Source of the DNA: Aureococcus anophagefferens
Lineage: Eukaryota; Sar; Pelagophyceae; Pelagomonadales; Pelagomonadaceae
NCBI RefSeq assembly: GCF_000186865.1
Contig: NW_008705579.1
Location: forward strand, 675,740 to 739,739
Length of the DNA stretch: 64,000 nucleotides
Direction: 5' to 3'
Below the pieces are notes generated by a model, which worked only from the letters and a program-made list of their open reading frames with translations, did not search any database and was not told where the DNA came from. Positions 45,716 through 56,940 of this stretch are shown here, one piece after another (positions within the stretch are counted from its first letter, which is position 1; each line of letters starts with the position of its first letter). The translations under genes were made by a program, and so were the position numbers.

Positions 45716-48700
45716 CTAGTCGGCCCGGGGCAGCGTCGCCGTCCACTCCTTGTGGAAGACGGCCTCGCCGGCCGTGGCCTCGCCGTCCAAGTGCACGTTG
45801 TAGCGCGCGAGCTGGTCCGTCGTGAGCGTGCCGCGCGGCGCGACCTTGGCCGTGAGGCGGTGCGTGAGCGCGTAGGCCGTCGGCGTCACCTCGAGGACGG
45901 ACGTGACGTGGACGGACGCGCCGAGGGCCGCGAAGTCGCGCGCGTCGCCCGCGCCGTGCCACCTGTGTGGAAATCAAATCTTCAACCCGACTTCAATGTG
46001 CGCGTATGCGACCGTTTCGACGCAAAGCTTTCCGATGTGCTTCGAGAACTCGACGAGAGCAATCGATTCGTCCAAAAATCAGCCGAATCGACGTCGATTT
46101 GACCGAGATAGAGAGTTCTGAAGTTTGGTGGGGACCCCCCAAACCAGTGGTTGATTTCCACACAGCGTGCCACGCGGCGCGCGACGCGACGTGGACGTGG
46201 GACCGGCCGTCGAAGGCGAGGCGCACGCGCTCGAAGGTCGACTCGCCGTGCTCGAGGTAGCGGGCCTCGGAGCCGTAGGGCGCGAGCTTGCGGGACCCGT
46301 AGTCGTCCTGGACGGCGACGGCCGCGCGGACCCCCAGGCCGTTGTTGCTGTCGTCGAGGCTCGGCTTCGCCGTCTTCCGGCCGTCGGCGACGCGCGCGCG
46401 CGCGCGGGCGGGCGGCTTGTCCGTGCGCGCGGCGAGCTTCGCCGTGTCGCTCGGCGGCCGGAACTCGGGCGGCGGCGGCGCGCCGAGGTCCGCGGCGCGC
46501 GACGGCCGCGGCAGCGACACCGTCGACCCCGCGAGCACCTCGAGGGGCGCGAGCGGGTCGCCGGAACCGCCCGGCGGCGGCGGGAAGAGGGGCCAGTCCC
46601 AGCGGTGGAGGACGACGCGCCAGGTCTCCCCGCGCTTCAGCGTCCGCGCGGCGAAGGACAGCTCGACGTCTGCAGTGCCATCAGCACAAACCGCCGCGAC
46701 GCCGGCCGCGACGCGCTCCGACGAGTCGCCGGACACGACGCAGAGCCGCGCGTGGACCCGCCCGCAGGCGGCGCCGCCGCCGGCGGCCCGGAGCTTCAGG
46801 CGCAGCGTCGGCGCGCCGACGACCGCGGCCGGGCCCGCGCCCTCTTCGAACGCGAACGCCGCGACGGTGTCGCGCGCGTCGGCCGCCGCGTGGTCGCCCG
46901 CGAGGTCGCCGAGGCGCCCGAGGTGCGCGAAGGCGCCCGACGCGCCGAGGGGGTCCGCGTGGCACTCGTCGACGAAGGCGTCGGCGCCGCCGGAGCCGAC
47001 GACGGCGACGACGTCGGACCCGGCGCCGCCGCCCTCGACGAGCGCGCCGCCCGCGCCGAGGCGCGCCACGGCGGCGTCGCCCTCGAGCGCCGCCGCGAGC
47101 GACGGCGCCTCGAGCCAGTCGTCGCCGCCGCAGTGCACGTGGCAGGCCCTGGGCGCGCGCGCGCTGTCGCCGGAGCAGTGCGCCCGCACGAAGCCGAGGC
47201 AGAGCCGGGGGAAGTCGCAGCGCGNNNNNNNNNNNNNNNNNNNNNNNNNNNNNNNNNNNNNNNNNNNNNNNNNNCGTCCGCCGCGGGCGACCCCGCGGCC
47301 CAGTCCTCGTCGTCGAGCCACTGGGCCTCCGCCGGGCCCGGCAGCGCGTCGAGCCGCGTCCGCCACGCGTCCTTCCAGGCGCCGCGCGCCGCGGCGTCCG
47401 CCGGCGGCGGGCCCGGCGGCTGGGCCTGGACCAAACCGAGCCACGTGCCCCAGGAGTGCTGCTCCGAGAGCACGCAGCCGCCGCGCTTGTGCATGTCGTC
47501 GCGCTCGCGGCGGTGCGTCGCCGCGCAGGCGACGACGGCCTTCAAGGCCTTCGGCGGCCGCGGCAGCGCCGCGACCTGCAGCGCGACAAAGCCCGCCCAC
47601 GACGACCCCACGAGCACGACGGACCCGTCGCAGAAGTCGAGCGCCGCGACGCGCTCCACGGCGTCCGCGGCGTCGGCCGTCTGCTCGGCGCCGTACTCGC
47701 GGTCCAGCACTCCTTCGCTCTCGCCGACGCCGCGGCAGTCCACGCGGACGACGGCGACGCCGCGCGCCGCAAAGTAGGGCCACGTCGCCGCGTCGTGCTC
47801 CGCCGTCGCGTCGGCGAAGCGGTAGGGCTCGACGCAGACGCAGGCCGGGCCCGGCGGCCCCGACGCCGGCCGCCAGACGCGGCACCGGAGCGGGCCCAGC
47901 GCGATGTCCTCGACGACGACGCCGACGGTCTCCGGGTCGTCGTCGTCCGCCTCCTCGGCGACCCCCGCGGCCCGCTTAGCGTCCGCGAGGGCCGCGAGCG
48001 CCGCGAGGTCCGGCGCCTGGACGAGGTCGCCGAGATCGAGGCGCACGCCGAGCGCGCCCAGCGACCGCTTCGCGACCTGGACCGCCAGCAGCGAGTTGCC
48101 GCCGACGCCGTTGAACGAGTCGCCGCGGCCGAGCGGCCGGCCGGCGCCGAGGTCGAGCACCGCGCGCCAGAGCTCGGCGACGGCGACCTCCGACGGCGTC
48201 GCCGGCGGCCCGCCGAGGGCCGCCTCGGCGCCGCCGGCGTTTGCGACGGCCTTGGGCGGGTCGGGCAGCGCCTTGCGGTCGACCTTGCCGTTGCCCGTCA
48301 TCGGCAGCTTGTCCACGGCGACGAAGCGCGTCGGCACCATGTAGCGCGGGAGGGTCGCGGCGAGCGACGACCGCAGCGACGTTTCGAGGTAGGCGTCCAG
48401 GGGCGCGGGCGTCGCCGGCGCGCCGAACTCCTCCGCGCGCGCCGCGGCCTTGCGGTCCGCCGCGCGGAGCTCGTTCGTGTAGCTCGCCCACGGCCCGGCC
48501 GGCTCGCCGAAGCGCGCCGCGGAGAGCTCCACGAGGGGCGCGAAGCGCCGCTTCGCGGCGCCCTTGGGCTCGCCGCCCCGGCGCCGCGCGAAGAGGACGT
48601 CGAGCGCCGCGCCGCGCGCGCACGCGCCCGGGCCCGCGGCGCCCGCGGAGCGGCAGACCGCGACGTCGAAGCCCAACCTGTCGCCGAGCTCATAGAGGTC

Positions 48701-51700
48701 GTCGGGCTCGAGGCCCGGCTGGACCCGGGCGGCGACCTTGGCCTCCACGGCCAGCGCCTCCGCGCCGCGGTCCGCGCCGCTCTCGAGGAGCGCCAACAGC
48801 TCGCGCTCGAAGGCGAGGCGCGCGTCCGGCGCGCCCGCGAGCAGGTAGACGTCCTTCCCCTCCAACGCGGCCGCGACGGCGTCCGCGTCCTCGCCGTCCC
48901 AGGCGACGAAGGCCGGCGCGGCCTCGTAGGCGAGGGCGTCGCCGCCGGCCTTGGTGAGCCAGAGGTCGCCGCGGAACCCCGCGAACTCCGAGCGCACGCG
49001 GCCGCGCTTCACCTCGACGTCGACGCGGACGCAGCCGTCGCCGAGGGCGCCCGCTTTGAGCGCGTCGACGAAGAGCCGCTGGTCGATGAGCAGCTCCTTG
49101 TCGCGCGCGTAGGACAGGCGCGCGAGCCGCGCGAGCTCCGACGCGGACAAACCGTTCGCGTCCACCGGCGTGCAGTCCGCGCCGCAGGACGCGAGGCGGC
49201 CCGCGGACGCGGCCCGCCGCGCCTTGGCGAGCGCGAGCGCCGCGTGGAAGGGCGCCGCGACGCCGCGGTCCCGGAAGTCGCCGAGGAAGGCGACGCCGCC
49301 GGGCGCGAGCGCCTCGAGCATCGACCGGCAGACGCGTAAAGTATAGCGCGCGCCGGGGAAGTACATGGCGACGCCGTTGCAGACCACGGCGTCGCACGCT
49401 TCGTCGGCGAAGCGCCGCGCGTCGTGGGCGCCGCACTTGGCCAGGCGCGCCTTGGGCGCCTGCGCCCGGTACTTGTCCGCGCCGTCGAGCACGCGGCGCA
49501 CGTAGCCCAGCGCCTCGCCCGAGAGGTCCGTGCCCACGTAGCGGTCGCACGACGGTAGAAGCCGCAGCATGATCATGCCGTTGCCGCAGCCGAGCTCGAG
49601 GATGCGCTTCGGGTGGCCGCAGCACTCGGCGACGCGCGCCTCCGTCCAGTCGGCCCACTCAGCGACCGTCGGCGGGTCGTGGATGTGGCCCGGGTCGAAG
49701 GAGTCGCCGTAGCCGCTAAAGTTGAGCGCCGGGTCGTCGGTGACGGCGTCGGCCGCCGCGTAGGCGCTGTCGTAGACCGCGCCCCACTCCTCGGCGACGT
49801 CCGCGTCCGCGTCGCCGTCGTCGTCGTCGTCGCCGTCGTCGCCGTCGTCCGGGCCGCGGTCGCCCTTGGCCTCGGCGCCGAAGTCGCCGCCCCAGGCGGG
49901 CCGCGGCACGACGTAGGCGACGAGCTCCTTGGCCTCGCTGCCCGGCGGCGCGCGCGCGGACACGGCCGCGGCGGCGACGGCCGGCGCGGAACTCAAAGCC
50001 GCCTCGACGTCGCCCAATTCCACCCGAAACCCGCGGATCTTGACCTGCGAGTCGATGCGGCCGAGGCACTCGAGGCGGCCGCAGGGGAGGCGCACGCAGA
50101 GGTCGCCCGTGCGGTAGAGGCGTTTGACGGAGCCGCCGGGGTGGCCCGGCGGCTGCCAGTACGCCGGCTCCACCAACGTCGCCGCGGGCGCGACGAAGCG
50201 GCCCTCGGACAGGTCCGGCCGGTGGAGGTAGCCCGGGCTGAGGCCGGAGCCGCCGAGCGCGAGCTCGCCGGGCACGCCCACGGGCCGGAGCTCGCCGTGG
50301 CCGTCGAGCACGTGCGCCGAGTTGTTGCGGCAGGGCGCGCCGACGCAGCCCACGGGGTAGAAGCCGTCCGTCGCCACGGCGTGGCGCGTCGACCAGATCG
50401 TCGCCTCCGTGGGGCCGTAGACGTTGAGCAGCGTCTTGACCTTGGGCGCGAGCGCGTTCGCGAGGTCGCCGGGCAGCGCCTCGCCGCCGCAGAGCGCGAC
50501 GAGCTTCGCGTCGCCCATCCAGCCGTCGTCGACGAGCACGCGCCAGCTCGCGGGCGTCGCCTGCAGGACGTCGACGTCGAGGGCGTCGATGAGGTAGCGC
50601 AGCGCCGCCGGGTCGCGCGCCTCGTCCTCGCGCGCGACCGCGACGGCCGCGCCGACGATCAGGGGCAGGAAGAGCTCGAGACCGGCGATGTCGAAGCACA
50701 CCGTCGTCACCGCCAGGAGCGTGCCCATGGCCGCCGCGTCGTCCACGAGCAGCCCGCCGCTCGCGACCTTCTTGAGGTTCGCGCCGCCGCCGACGTCCGA
50801 GCCCATGAGCAACTCCGACGCGTGCGACCGGAGCCGCCCGTCCGACGACCGCCCGCCGAGCTCGGGCACGTCCGCCGCGAAGCTCAACAGCAAATTCGTC
50901 AGCGACCCGTGGGCGATGGGCACGCCCTTGGGGCGGCCCGTGGAGCCGGACGTGAAGAGGCAGTAGGCGACGTCGTCGCGGGTGCACTTGGCCAGGCGCG
51001 TCCCGAACCAGCGCTCGGACGCGTCCTCGGCGTCTTCGTCGACGGGCAGCTCCTTCGTCAGGTCCAGCGTGCCCACGTCCAACTGGGCGAAGCCCGCGAT
51101 CTTCGCGCCGAGGTCGCCCGCCGTGATCGTGACGACCGCCTTGGAATCCTCGAGCATGGCCTCCAACCGGTTCGTCGGGTAGACCTTGTCCAGCGGCACG
51201 TAGGCCGCGCCCGACGCGAGGACGCCGAGGAGGCCCGCGACGAGCTCGGGGCCCCGGTCGAGGAGCACGCCGACGTAGGAGCCCGGGCCCGCGCCGCGCT
51301 CGACGAGCGCGTCGGCGATCGCGCCCGCGGCGCGGAGCACGCGGCCGTAGGACCAGCGCTCGAAGCCGCCGCGGCCCTTGGAGACGACGACGGCCTCGCC
51401 GGCGCCGTCGAGGCCCGCGGCGAGGGCGACGAGGTGCGGCAGGCCCCGCGCGGGCACGTCGAGCGCCGGCGGCTGGAACGTGGTCTGGAGCGCCTCGAGC
51501 TCCGCCGGCGGCAGGTAGGCGAGGCGGGCCGCGGGCGCGTCCGCCGGCGCGCCGCGCAGGGCACCGAGGGCGCCGCCGACGTGGCCCGCGAGCCGGTCCG
51601 CGGCGCCGTCGTCCTTGGCGTCGGCCCGGCGCGCGGCGCGGACGGTTCCGTCGTCGGCGAACTCGACGACCCACTGCGCTTCGCCGGCCGCGAGGAGCGC

Positions 51701-52243
51701 CGTCGCCCAGGTCGCGAAGGCGCGGCGCGCCTCGGGGCCGCCGGCGGCGCCGACGCGGAGGATCGCGGCGTGGGCCGGCGCCTCCTCCGCGGCCGCGGCC
51801 GCGACGGCGGCCGCCGCGGGCGCGCCGGCGACGGCCGCGCGGCCCGCGGCGAGCCAGGCGCCGGCGGTGGCGTCCTGCAGGCCGGAGAGCTTGAGCGGCG
51901 CGACGGCGCCGCCGCGCGCGAGGCCCAGGAGGCCGTCCTCGAGGCCCACGTAGCGCCACATGACGAACGCGACCGCGGAAGCCGCGGCGCCGCCGCCGTC
52001 GCCGCGCGCGTCGTACGCCGCCCCGGACCAGGACCCGACGGCGACGGCCGGGGCCGCGCCGCCCTCGACGGCGACGCCGCCGGGCAGCACGTGCTCGCTC
52101 GAGGCCTTGTAGTGCCGGTAAAGCTCAGCGACATCGCCGAAACTTAACGCTCCGCTCGGCTGCGCGCCGCTTTCGTCGCCGGCGTCCTCGGACGCCTTCC
52201 TGGAGCCGCGCAACCAGCTCGTGAGCTTGCTGAGCGCCGACAT
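45716..52243 (-). CDS. NRPS-like synthetase: interrupted A domain (A-MT-A), carrier, S15 hydrolase
   Basis: Exons 46174..52243 and 45716..45962. Residues 1-270 are unassigned. The adenylation domain starts at about 280: LFTSGSTGRPKG (A3), FDIAGLELFLPL (A4), NVYGPTEATIWS (A5), YRTGDL (A7), GRIDSQVKIRGFRVELGDVE (A8). A SAM methyltransferase (about 830-1160; LELGCGNGMIM) is inserted, then A10 LPMTGNGKVDRKAL at about 1313. A carrier domain follows with GVGGNSLLAVQ (Ser for phosphopantetheine, about 1384). The rest is a CocE/PepX-type S15 alpha/beta-hydrolase (nucleophile GSSWAGF, about 1547; HCGGDDWLEAP) with its C-terminal beta domain. A gap (47225..47274) hides part of it. No condensation domain is seen. 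Confidence 0.88.
45963..46165 (+). mobile_element. introner type A (203 bp), antisense to gene
   Basis: TSD CGTGCCAC is perfect at 45955..45962 and 46166..46173 (GTGGCACG in gene sense). The intron is 45963..46173 (211 nt), GT-AG, phase 2, giving SRAAWHGAGDARD. The arms form a perfect 15-bp inverted repeat. Confidence 0.94.
47225..47274. other. assembly gap (50 N) in S15 domain
   Basis: Fixed-size run of N in the NRPS-like gene. The coding frame differs on its two sides, so the true missing length is not 50. Confidence 0.99.
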
Positions 52244-52605
52244 GGTGTTCGGCGATCCGCAGCGGCGCTAGAAACGAGTGTAGACGGCCACAGCGTGTGC
52301 TGCAGCGGGCTGACGGGCTCGCGGCACCTCAAGTTGCGCGCGACTTCGGCAGAGACAGTGGTCCAGAAGGCCTGCAGGTTCAGCGGGCCGCCCGACATGC
52401 CCGCTCATTGGCCATCTCGACGTTCAAAGTTTCGGCGCGTGTTCGAAGAAGATTTCGACGCGCATCGGCGATTCCCGGCCGTTCGGGGGAAGTAACACTT
52501 GGAATAAGGCCGCGCGCGCCAGCCGCACCCGCGTCACATACTTAGAACCGCTGACCCTACTCGGCCTTGCGCGCCAGCCGCGTCCTTGCCACATACTTAG
52601 GGGCC
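52244..52605. other. intergenic: NRPS promoter and duplicated 3' end
   Basis: Upstream region of the NRPS-like gene and downstream of oligopeptidase B, both minus strand. The right part holds the tandem duplication listed separately. No gene supported. Confidence 0.5.
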
Positions 52606-52620
52606 CTACTCGGCCTTGCC
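52508..52620. repeat. imperfect tandem duplication over oligopeptidase B stop
   Basis: Two copies about 50-55 bp apart share GCGCGCCAGCCGC, CACATACTTAG and CCTACTCGGCCTTG. The right copy contains the last codons and stop of oligopeptidase B; the left copy is a duplicate of that coding end in the 3' UTR. Confidence 0.8.
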
Positions 52621-54916
52621 GAAGACGTCGAGGAGCCAGGCGTAGTCGAAGGCGAGCTCGCGGAGGTAGCGGTAGCGGTCCGCGGCGGAGAAGTGGCCCG
52701 CGGCCATGTCCATCTTGAGGAGGACGTCGTCCGGGTTCGCGACGTCGTGGCGGAGGACCTGGGCCCACTTCGCCGGCTCCCAGTAGGCGACGCGCGGGTC
52801 GTTGAGGCCGGAGACGAGGAGCATCTTCGGGTACGTGACGCCCGGCGCGACGTTGTCGATGGGCGAGTACTCGAGCATGTACTGGAAGTACTTGGCGTTG
52901 TTCGGGTTGCCCCACTCCTCCCACTCCTCCGTCGTCAGCGGGATCGACGGGTCGCACATGGTGACCATGAGGTCGACGAAGGGCACGCCCGCGACGCACG
53001 CGCAGAACGCGTCCGGCGCCAGGTTCACCGCGTTGCCCACGAGGAGCCCGCCCGCGGACCGGCCCTCGCAGCTCATCTCGGACGCCACGCCCGTCGCCTT
53101 GAGGTGCGCCGCGACGTCGACGAAGTCGAAGAACGTGTTCTTCTTCGCGAGGTACTTGCCCTGCTGCTCGTACCACAGGTTGTGGCCCATCTCGCCGCCG
53201 CCGCGGACGTGCGCGATCGCGTAGCAGATGCCCCGGTCCACGAGCGCGAAGCGCGACGACGAGAAGGACGGGTCCATGCAGATGCCGTAGGAGCCGTAGC
53301 CGTAGAGGTGCGTGGGCATGGGCTCGCCCGCGACCCGCTTGTCCTTGCGCCAGAGCAGCGTCACGGGGATCTTCGTCGTCCCGTCGCGGCTCGGGACCTC
53401 GACGCGCTCCGTGGCGTAGAGGGCCTCGTCGTAGTTGGGCACGGGCTGGACTTTTACGGTTGTAAACGCCGTCGACGCGACGTCGTAGTCGAGCGTCGAC
53501 GACGGCGTCGTCACGGACCCGTAGCGGACGCGGAGGACGCCGCCGTTGTCGAACTCCGCGTTCGCGCCGAGGGACGCGGTGAACGCGTCGGCGTCGAACT
53601 TGACGCGCGTCGCCGGGGCCGCGGCGACGGCGCCGTCGAGGGGCACGGTCCAGATCTGCGTGAAACCGTCCTCGCGGCCGCGGACGGCGACGAAGTCCTT
53701 GAACGCGCGCGGCGCGCCCAGGCTCCGCGACTCGTCGTGCGGGAGCACGGCGGCGCCCGCGCCGTCGCTCAGGAGCGCCCAGGTCCCCGGGGCGTCCTTG
53801 GACGCCTTGAAGAGCGCGCGGTTCCGGAAGCCGTCGACGTTCGACGTGAGGATCAGCGAGTTCGACGGCGCGTGCGACGCCGCGTCGTAGCGGACGCCGA
53901 ACTCGCGCGGCCGCACGACCGTCGGCGCGCCGCCGCCGTCTTCTAGCGAGATGAAGCGCAGCTCCGTCGTCTCCTTGGACTCGGACTCGATGAAGATCGT
54001 CGAGCCGTCCGCGTCGCGCCAGCAGCCGACGTTGAACATCTCGTCGGGCTCCTCGAAGACGAGCGCGTCGTCGGCCTGGGGCGTGCCCAGCACGTGCTTC
54101 CAGACGCGGTAGGGCCGGTGGGCCGCGTCCTCCGTGACGTAGTAGAACTCTTTTTCGCTCGCCCAGGCGATGCCGCCGAGGGTCTTCGCGATCGTCTCGT
54201 CGGCGCCGTCGTTCGTCAGCTGCCGCACGACGACGTCGTAGGTCTCGTAGCCCGTGCCGTCGACGGCGAAGGCGACCTGGGAGCCGTCGGGCGACACCTC
54301 GACCTCGTGGACGTCGCACTGCTTCGGGTTCGGCAGCGTCTTGGCGACCTCGTTGACGTCGAGGTAGAGCTCGTCGGGGCCGCCGCCGACCTACCACACG
54401 CGTCGGTGACGATTTTTTCCCGGTCGAAAGCTCTCGAACATCGGGACGCCGCCGCCCGACGGGCCGCCGGAGGTACTGGCGGTAGCTCAGGCCCTTGACC
54501 GTGCGCGAGAAGTAGAGCCAGTCGCCGAGCTTGTAGGGCGGCGTGTCGTCGTCCTCCTGCACGCGGCTCAGCAGCTCGTCGTAGAGCTTCGCGCGGAAGG
54601 CGGCGAGGTGGCCCGTCGCCGCCTCCGTAAACGCGTTCTCCGCGCGGAGGTGCGCGAGGATCGTCTCGTCCGTGCGGCTGTCGTCGCGGAGCCAGAAGTA
54701 GTTGTCGACGAGCGTCGCGGGCGGGTCCATGGGCTCGACGCCGCGGTCCTCGCCGGCGACGACGCCGAACTTGACGGCCTTGGGCACGCGCGCGGCGACG
54801 GGCGGCTTCAGGCGCTCCGCGGAGGCGGTCGAAAGCCCGCGAGACTCGTGCATGACCATGGCGCCCGAGAGGGCGCCCATGGCCAAGCGGCGGGCCACCA
54901 CATTGCCCATGCTCAT
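52606..54916 (-). CDS. oligopeptidase B (prolyl oligopeptidase family S9A)
   Basis: Serine peptidase cutting short peptides after Arg/Lys. Exons 54461..54916 and 52606..54390 give 746 aa. The propeller domain includes VSPDGSQVAFAVD and MFNVGCWRDADGSTIFI. The catalytic domain has YGYGSYG, IAHVRGGGEMG, the nucleophile in CEGRSAGGLLVGN, the acid in SGLNDPRVAYWEPAKW and the His in MAAGHFSA. All three triad residues are in place. The start at 54916 (the frame upstream has no better ATG) may give an organelle-targeting peptide (ARRLAMGALSGAM). A shortened type C introner splices YLRRP to VGGGPDELYLDVNE. Confidence 0.9.
54391..54452 (-). mobile_element. introner type C, shortened (62 bp)
   Basis: The intron on the minus strand is 54391..54460 (70 nt), GT-AG, phase 0. 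Donor-side flank GTCGGGCG, acceptor-side GTCGGCGG (6 of 8). It shares TTCGAGAGCTTTCGACCGGG and ATCGTCACCGACGC with the 28416 copy and ends GTGGTAG. About 18 bp are missing from the left and middle. Confidence 0.8.
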
Positions 54917-55030
54917 GCAGGCAGCGCGGCGCGGGTGCACGCGCCAGACACTTCAGCTCTCCGCGCGCCGCGGCGATTAGGGGTCGTTGACCTTCAACTT
55001 GCAGTCGCCGCAGCGGTTAGCTATCCACCA

Positions 55031-55870
55031 ATGGGCAGCAAGTCCAAGGCGTCGGCGTCGTCGGCGTCGAAGGAGGAGAAGCGCGAGTCGAAGCAGGTGC
55101 GGCTCCTCGAGGAGGCCAAGGCGAAGCTCGAGTGCAAGGTCGACATGCTCGCGACGATGGTGGCCATGAAGGACGAGTGCCTCAAGGCGTCGGACGAGCG
55201 GCTCCTCGCCCTCAAGTGGGAGCTGCTCGCGAACCACCGCGGCGACGAGGAGAAGCTCCACGCCCTGGCCCAAACATTGCGCGAGCGCTGCCACGGCTGG
55301 GGCGGCGAGGCGCCCGCGGACGGCACGCGCGCGGTGGCGACCTTGGTCGTCGTCCGCGAGGACGCGGTCGAAAAACAGTTCCGGGGCAGCCCGGAGCTGC
55401 CCTGCGACGCCTTCGCCGACGGGCTCGCGGAGGTGCTGCCCGAGTTCCGCCGCGACTACCTCGCGGCCGTCGCGGCGAACTTCGGCCAGTCCGTCCGCGT
55501 CGAGAATTTCCTCGCGAGCTGCCGCGACGCGTACGTCGACGTGCTCCGCAAGCAGAGCGCCAACGCGTCGTCGCGGAGCGGCGGCCGCGTCGGCCGCGCG
55601 GCGCACAGCGCCCTCGCGGCCGGCGACGGCGGCCGCGGCCGCATGCTCGACGCGCCCGGCGACGACGACTCCGAGCCCGAGGCGCCCCTCGCCCAGGCGC
55701 CGCCGCCGGCCGCCGCCGAGGCGCCGCCCGCCGAGGCGCCCGCGGAGGCGCCCGCCGCGGCGCCCGCGCCCGACCCGTCGACGGCGGGCCTCGTCCTCGC
55801 GTCGCCCGCGGGCTCGAGCCCGGAGGCGAAGAAGAAGAAGAAGTCCATGTTCGGCTTCTTCAAGAAGTAA
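55031..55870 (+). CDS. unknown coiled-coil protein with Pro/Ala tail
   Basis: 279 aa, intronless, from the ATG at 55031. Residues 10-90 are a charged coiled coil (KQVRLLEEAKAKLECKVDML, then KWELLANHRGDEEKLHAL). A compact alpha/beta-looking middle (VATLVVVREDAVEKQFRG, FRRDYLAAVAANFGQSV) and a long APPPAAAEAPP-type linker follow. The end is a Lys cluster and hydrophobic tip KKKKKSMFGFFKK, a pattern often used for membrane or tubulin contact. No family recognised. Confidence 0.6.
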   Translation: MGSKSKASASSASKEEKRESKQVRLLEEAKAKLECKVDMLATMVAMKDECLKASDERLLALKWELLANHRGDEEKLHALAQTLRERCHGWGGEAPADGTRAVATLVVVREDAVEKQFRGSPELPCDAFADGLAEVLPEFRRDYLAAVAANFGQSVRVENFLASCRDAYVDVLRKQSANASSRSGGRVGRAAHSALAAGDGGRGRMLDAPGDDDSEPEAPLAQAPPPAAAEAPPAEAPAEAPAAAPAPDPSTAGLVLASPAGSSPEAKKKKKSMFGFFKK

Positions 55871-55898
55871 GCTCTGCAAGCCCGTTAGCCCCCCCGCC

Positions 55899-56841
55899 CT
55901 AGAAGGGCGGCGCCCCGCCGAGGCTCGAGCCCGCGGCCTCGCCGAGCGCGCCGCCGACGGTCCACGCCGCGGAGAAGAGGAGGCCCGTGACGACCGCGAC
56001 GACGGCGTTGAGCGCGACGGTCGTCGGCCTACGAAGCGCGACGGTGACGACGTTCCATTGGTTTCCCGCCCCAAATCTCTCGAAAATCGTCGCGGCCACA
56101 GGACGCCGTCGTCGGCAGGTTCAGGTCCGTCTCGTCGTCGTTGAGGATGTCGATGTTGTAATCCTTCAATTGCTGCCCGAGGTCCCGCAATTCCGCGATG
56201 CGCTCGACCTCGGCCGCGTCCGTGACGTCGCCGCCCGCGGCCTCGAAGCGCACGTTGAGGCCCGCGTCCGCGAGCTTGGCGTAGGACGCGTAGGCCGCGT
56301 CGAGGTCGTCGCTCCGCGTCGCGTAGGTCTTGACGAGGCCCGCGCCGTTGCGGTGCGCCTTCATCATCAACGCCTCGGCCTCCCCCGGGTCGAGGCGCAG
56401 CTCCTTGACCAGGATCTCCTGCACGCGGGCGCGCTTGTTGACGCCGTCGTTGAGCAGCACGAGCGACACCTCCGTCGCGTTCTGGTCCACGCACTGGCGG
56501 AGCACGGCGTCGCGCTTCTGCCGGCTCCGCGCCGCGTCCTTCTCCGCGCGCTTCGACGTCCGGAGCGCCTCCTTCCGCTCGTCCTCGGCCGCGCGGCGCT
56601 CCCGGTCCTCGGCCGCGAGCAGCTCGTACTCCTTCTCGTCCGCCGCGATCTCCTTGCGCAGCTGCTCCACCTCCTTGAGCAGGGTCAGCTGCTCGATCTC
56701 CGCCTTGAGGCGCGTCGCCTCGTCGGACACGGCGCGCGCGACCGTGCGCAGCGGCGCCCGCCGCGTCGTCGACGGCACGAGCGCGGCGACGACGCGGCCA
56801 TGCTTCGGCAAGCGAGCACCGGCGCAGGCACAAAGAGTCAA
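55899..56841 (-). CDS. ClpS-like domain protein with C-terminal membrane anchor
   Basis: Exons 56117..56841 and 55899..56028 join in phase 2. A coiled coil (TRLKAEIEQLTLLKEVEQLRKEI) is followed by a ClpS-like fold: TEVSLVLLNDGVNKRARVQEILVKEL, then EAEALMMKAHRNGAGLVKTYATRSDDLDAAYASYA. This is the order of the N-end-rule adaptor ClpS (VVLLNDD...; LMLxVHxxG). The short last exon encodes a hydrophobic segment (TVALNAVVAVVTGLLFSAAWTVGGAL). No in-frame ATG precedes the coiled coil before a stop, so the true 5' exon or start is unresolved; 56841 is only the open-frame limit used here. An Arg-rich N-terminus suggests plastid targeting. Confidence 0.62.
56029..56108 (-). mobile_element. introner type C (80 bp)
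   Basis: TSD TCGTCGGC is perfect at 56021..56028 and 56109..56116 (GCCGACGA in gene sense). The intron is 56029..56116 (88 nt), GC-AG, phase 2, giving LNLPTTVALNAVV. Same length as the 28416 copy and aligned without gaps: CGGCGTCCTGTGGCC at the start, CGTCGTCACCG inside, TTCGTAG at the end. Confidence 0.86.
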
Positions 56842-56940
56842 CCAACTCGTTGAACACGATTTGCAGCCCGTAAATTAGATCAGCGGTGCTGCGGGAACGA
56901 CGCTGCAGGCGTGGAGGCCTCGCGTTTTTGGTGCGCCCCT

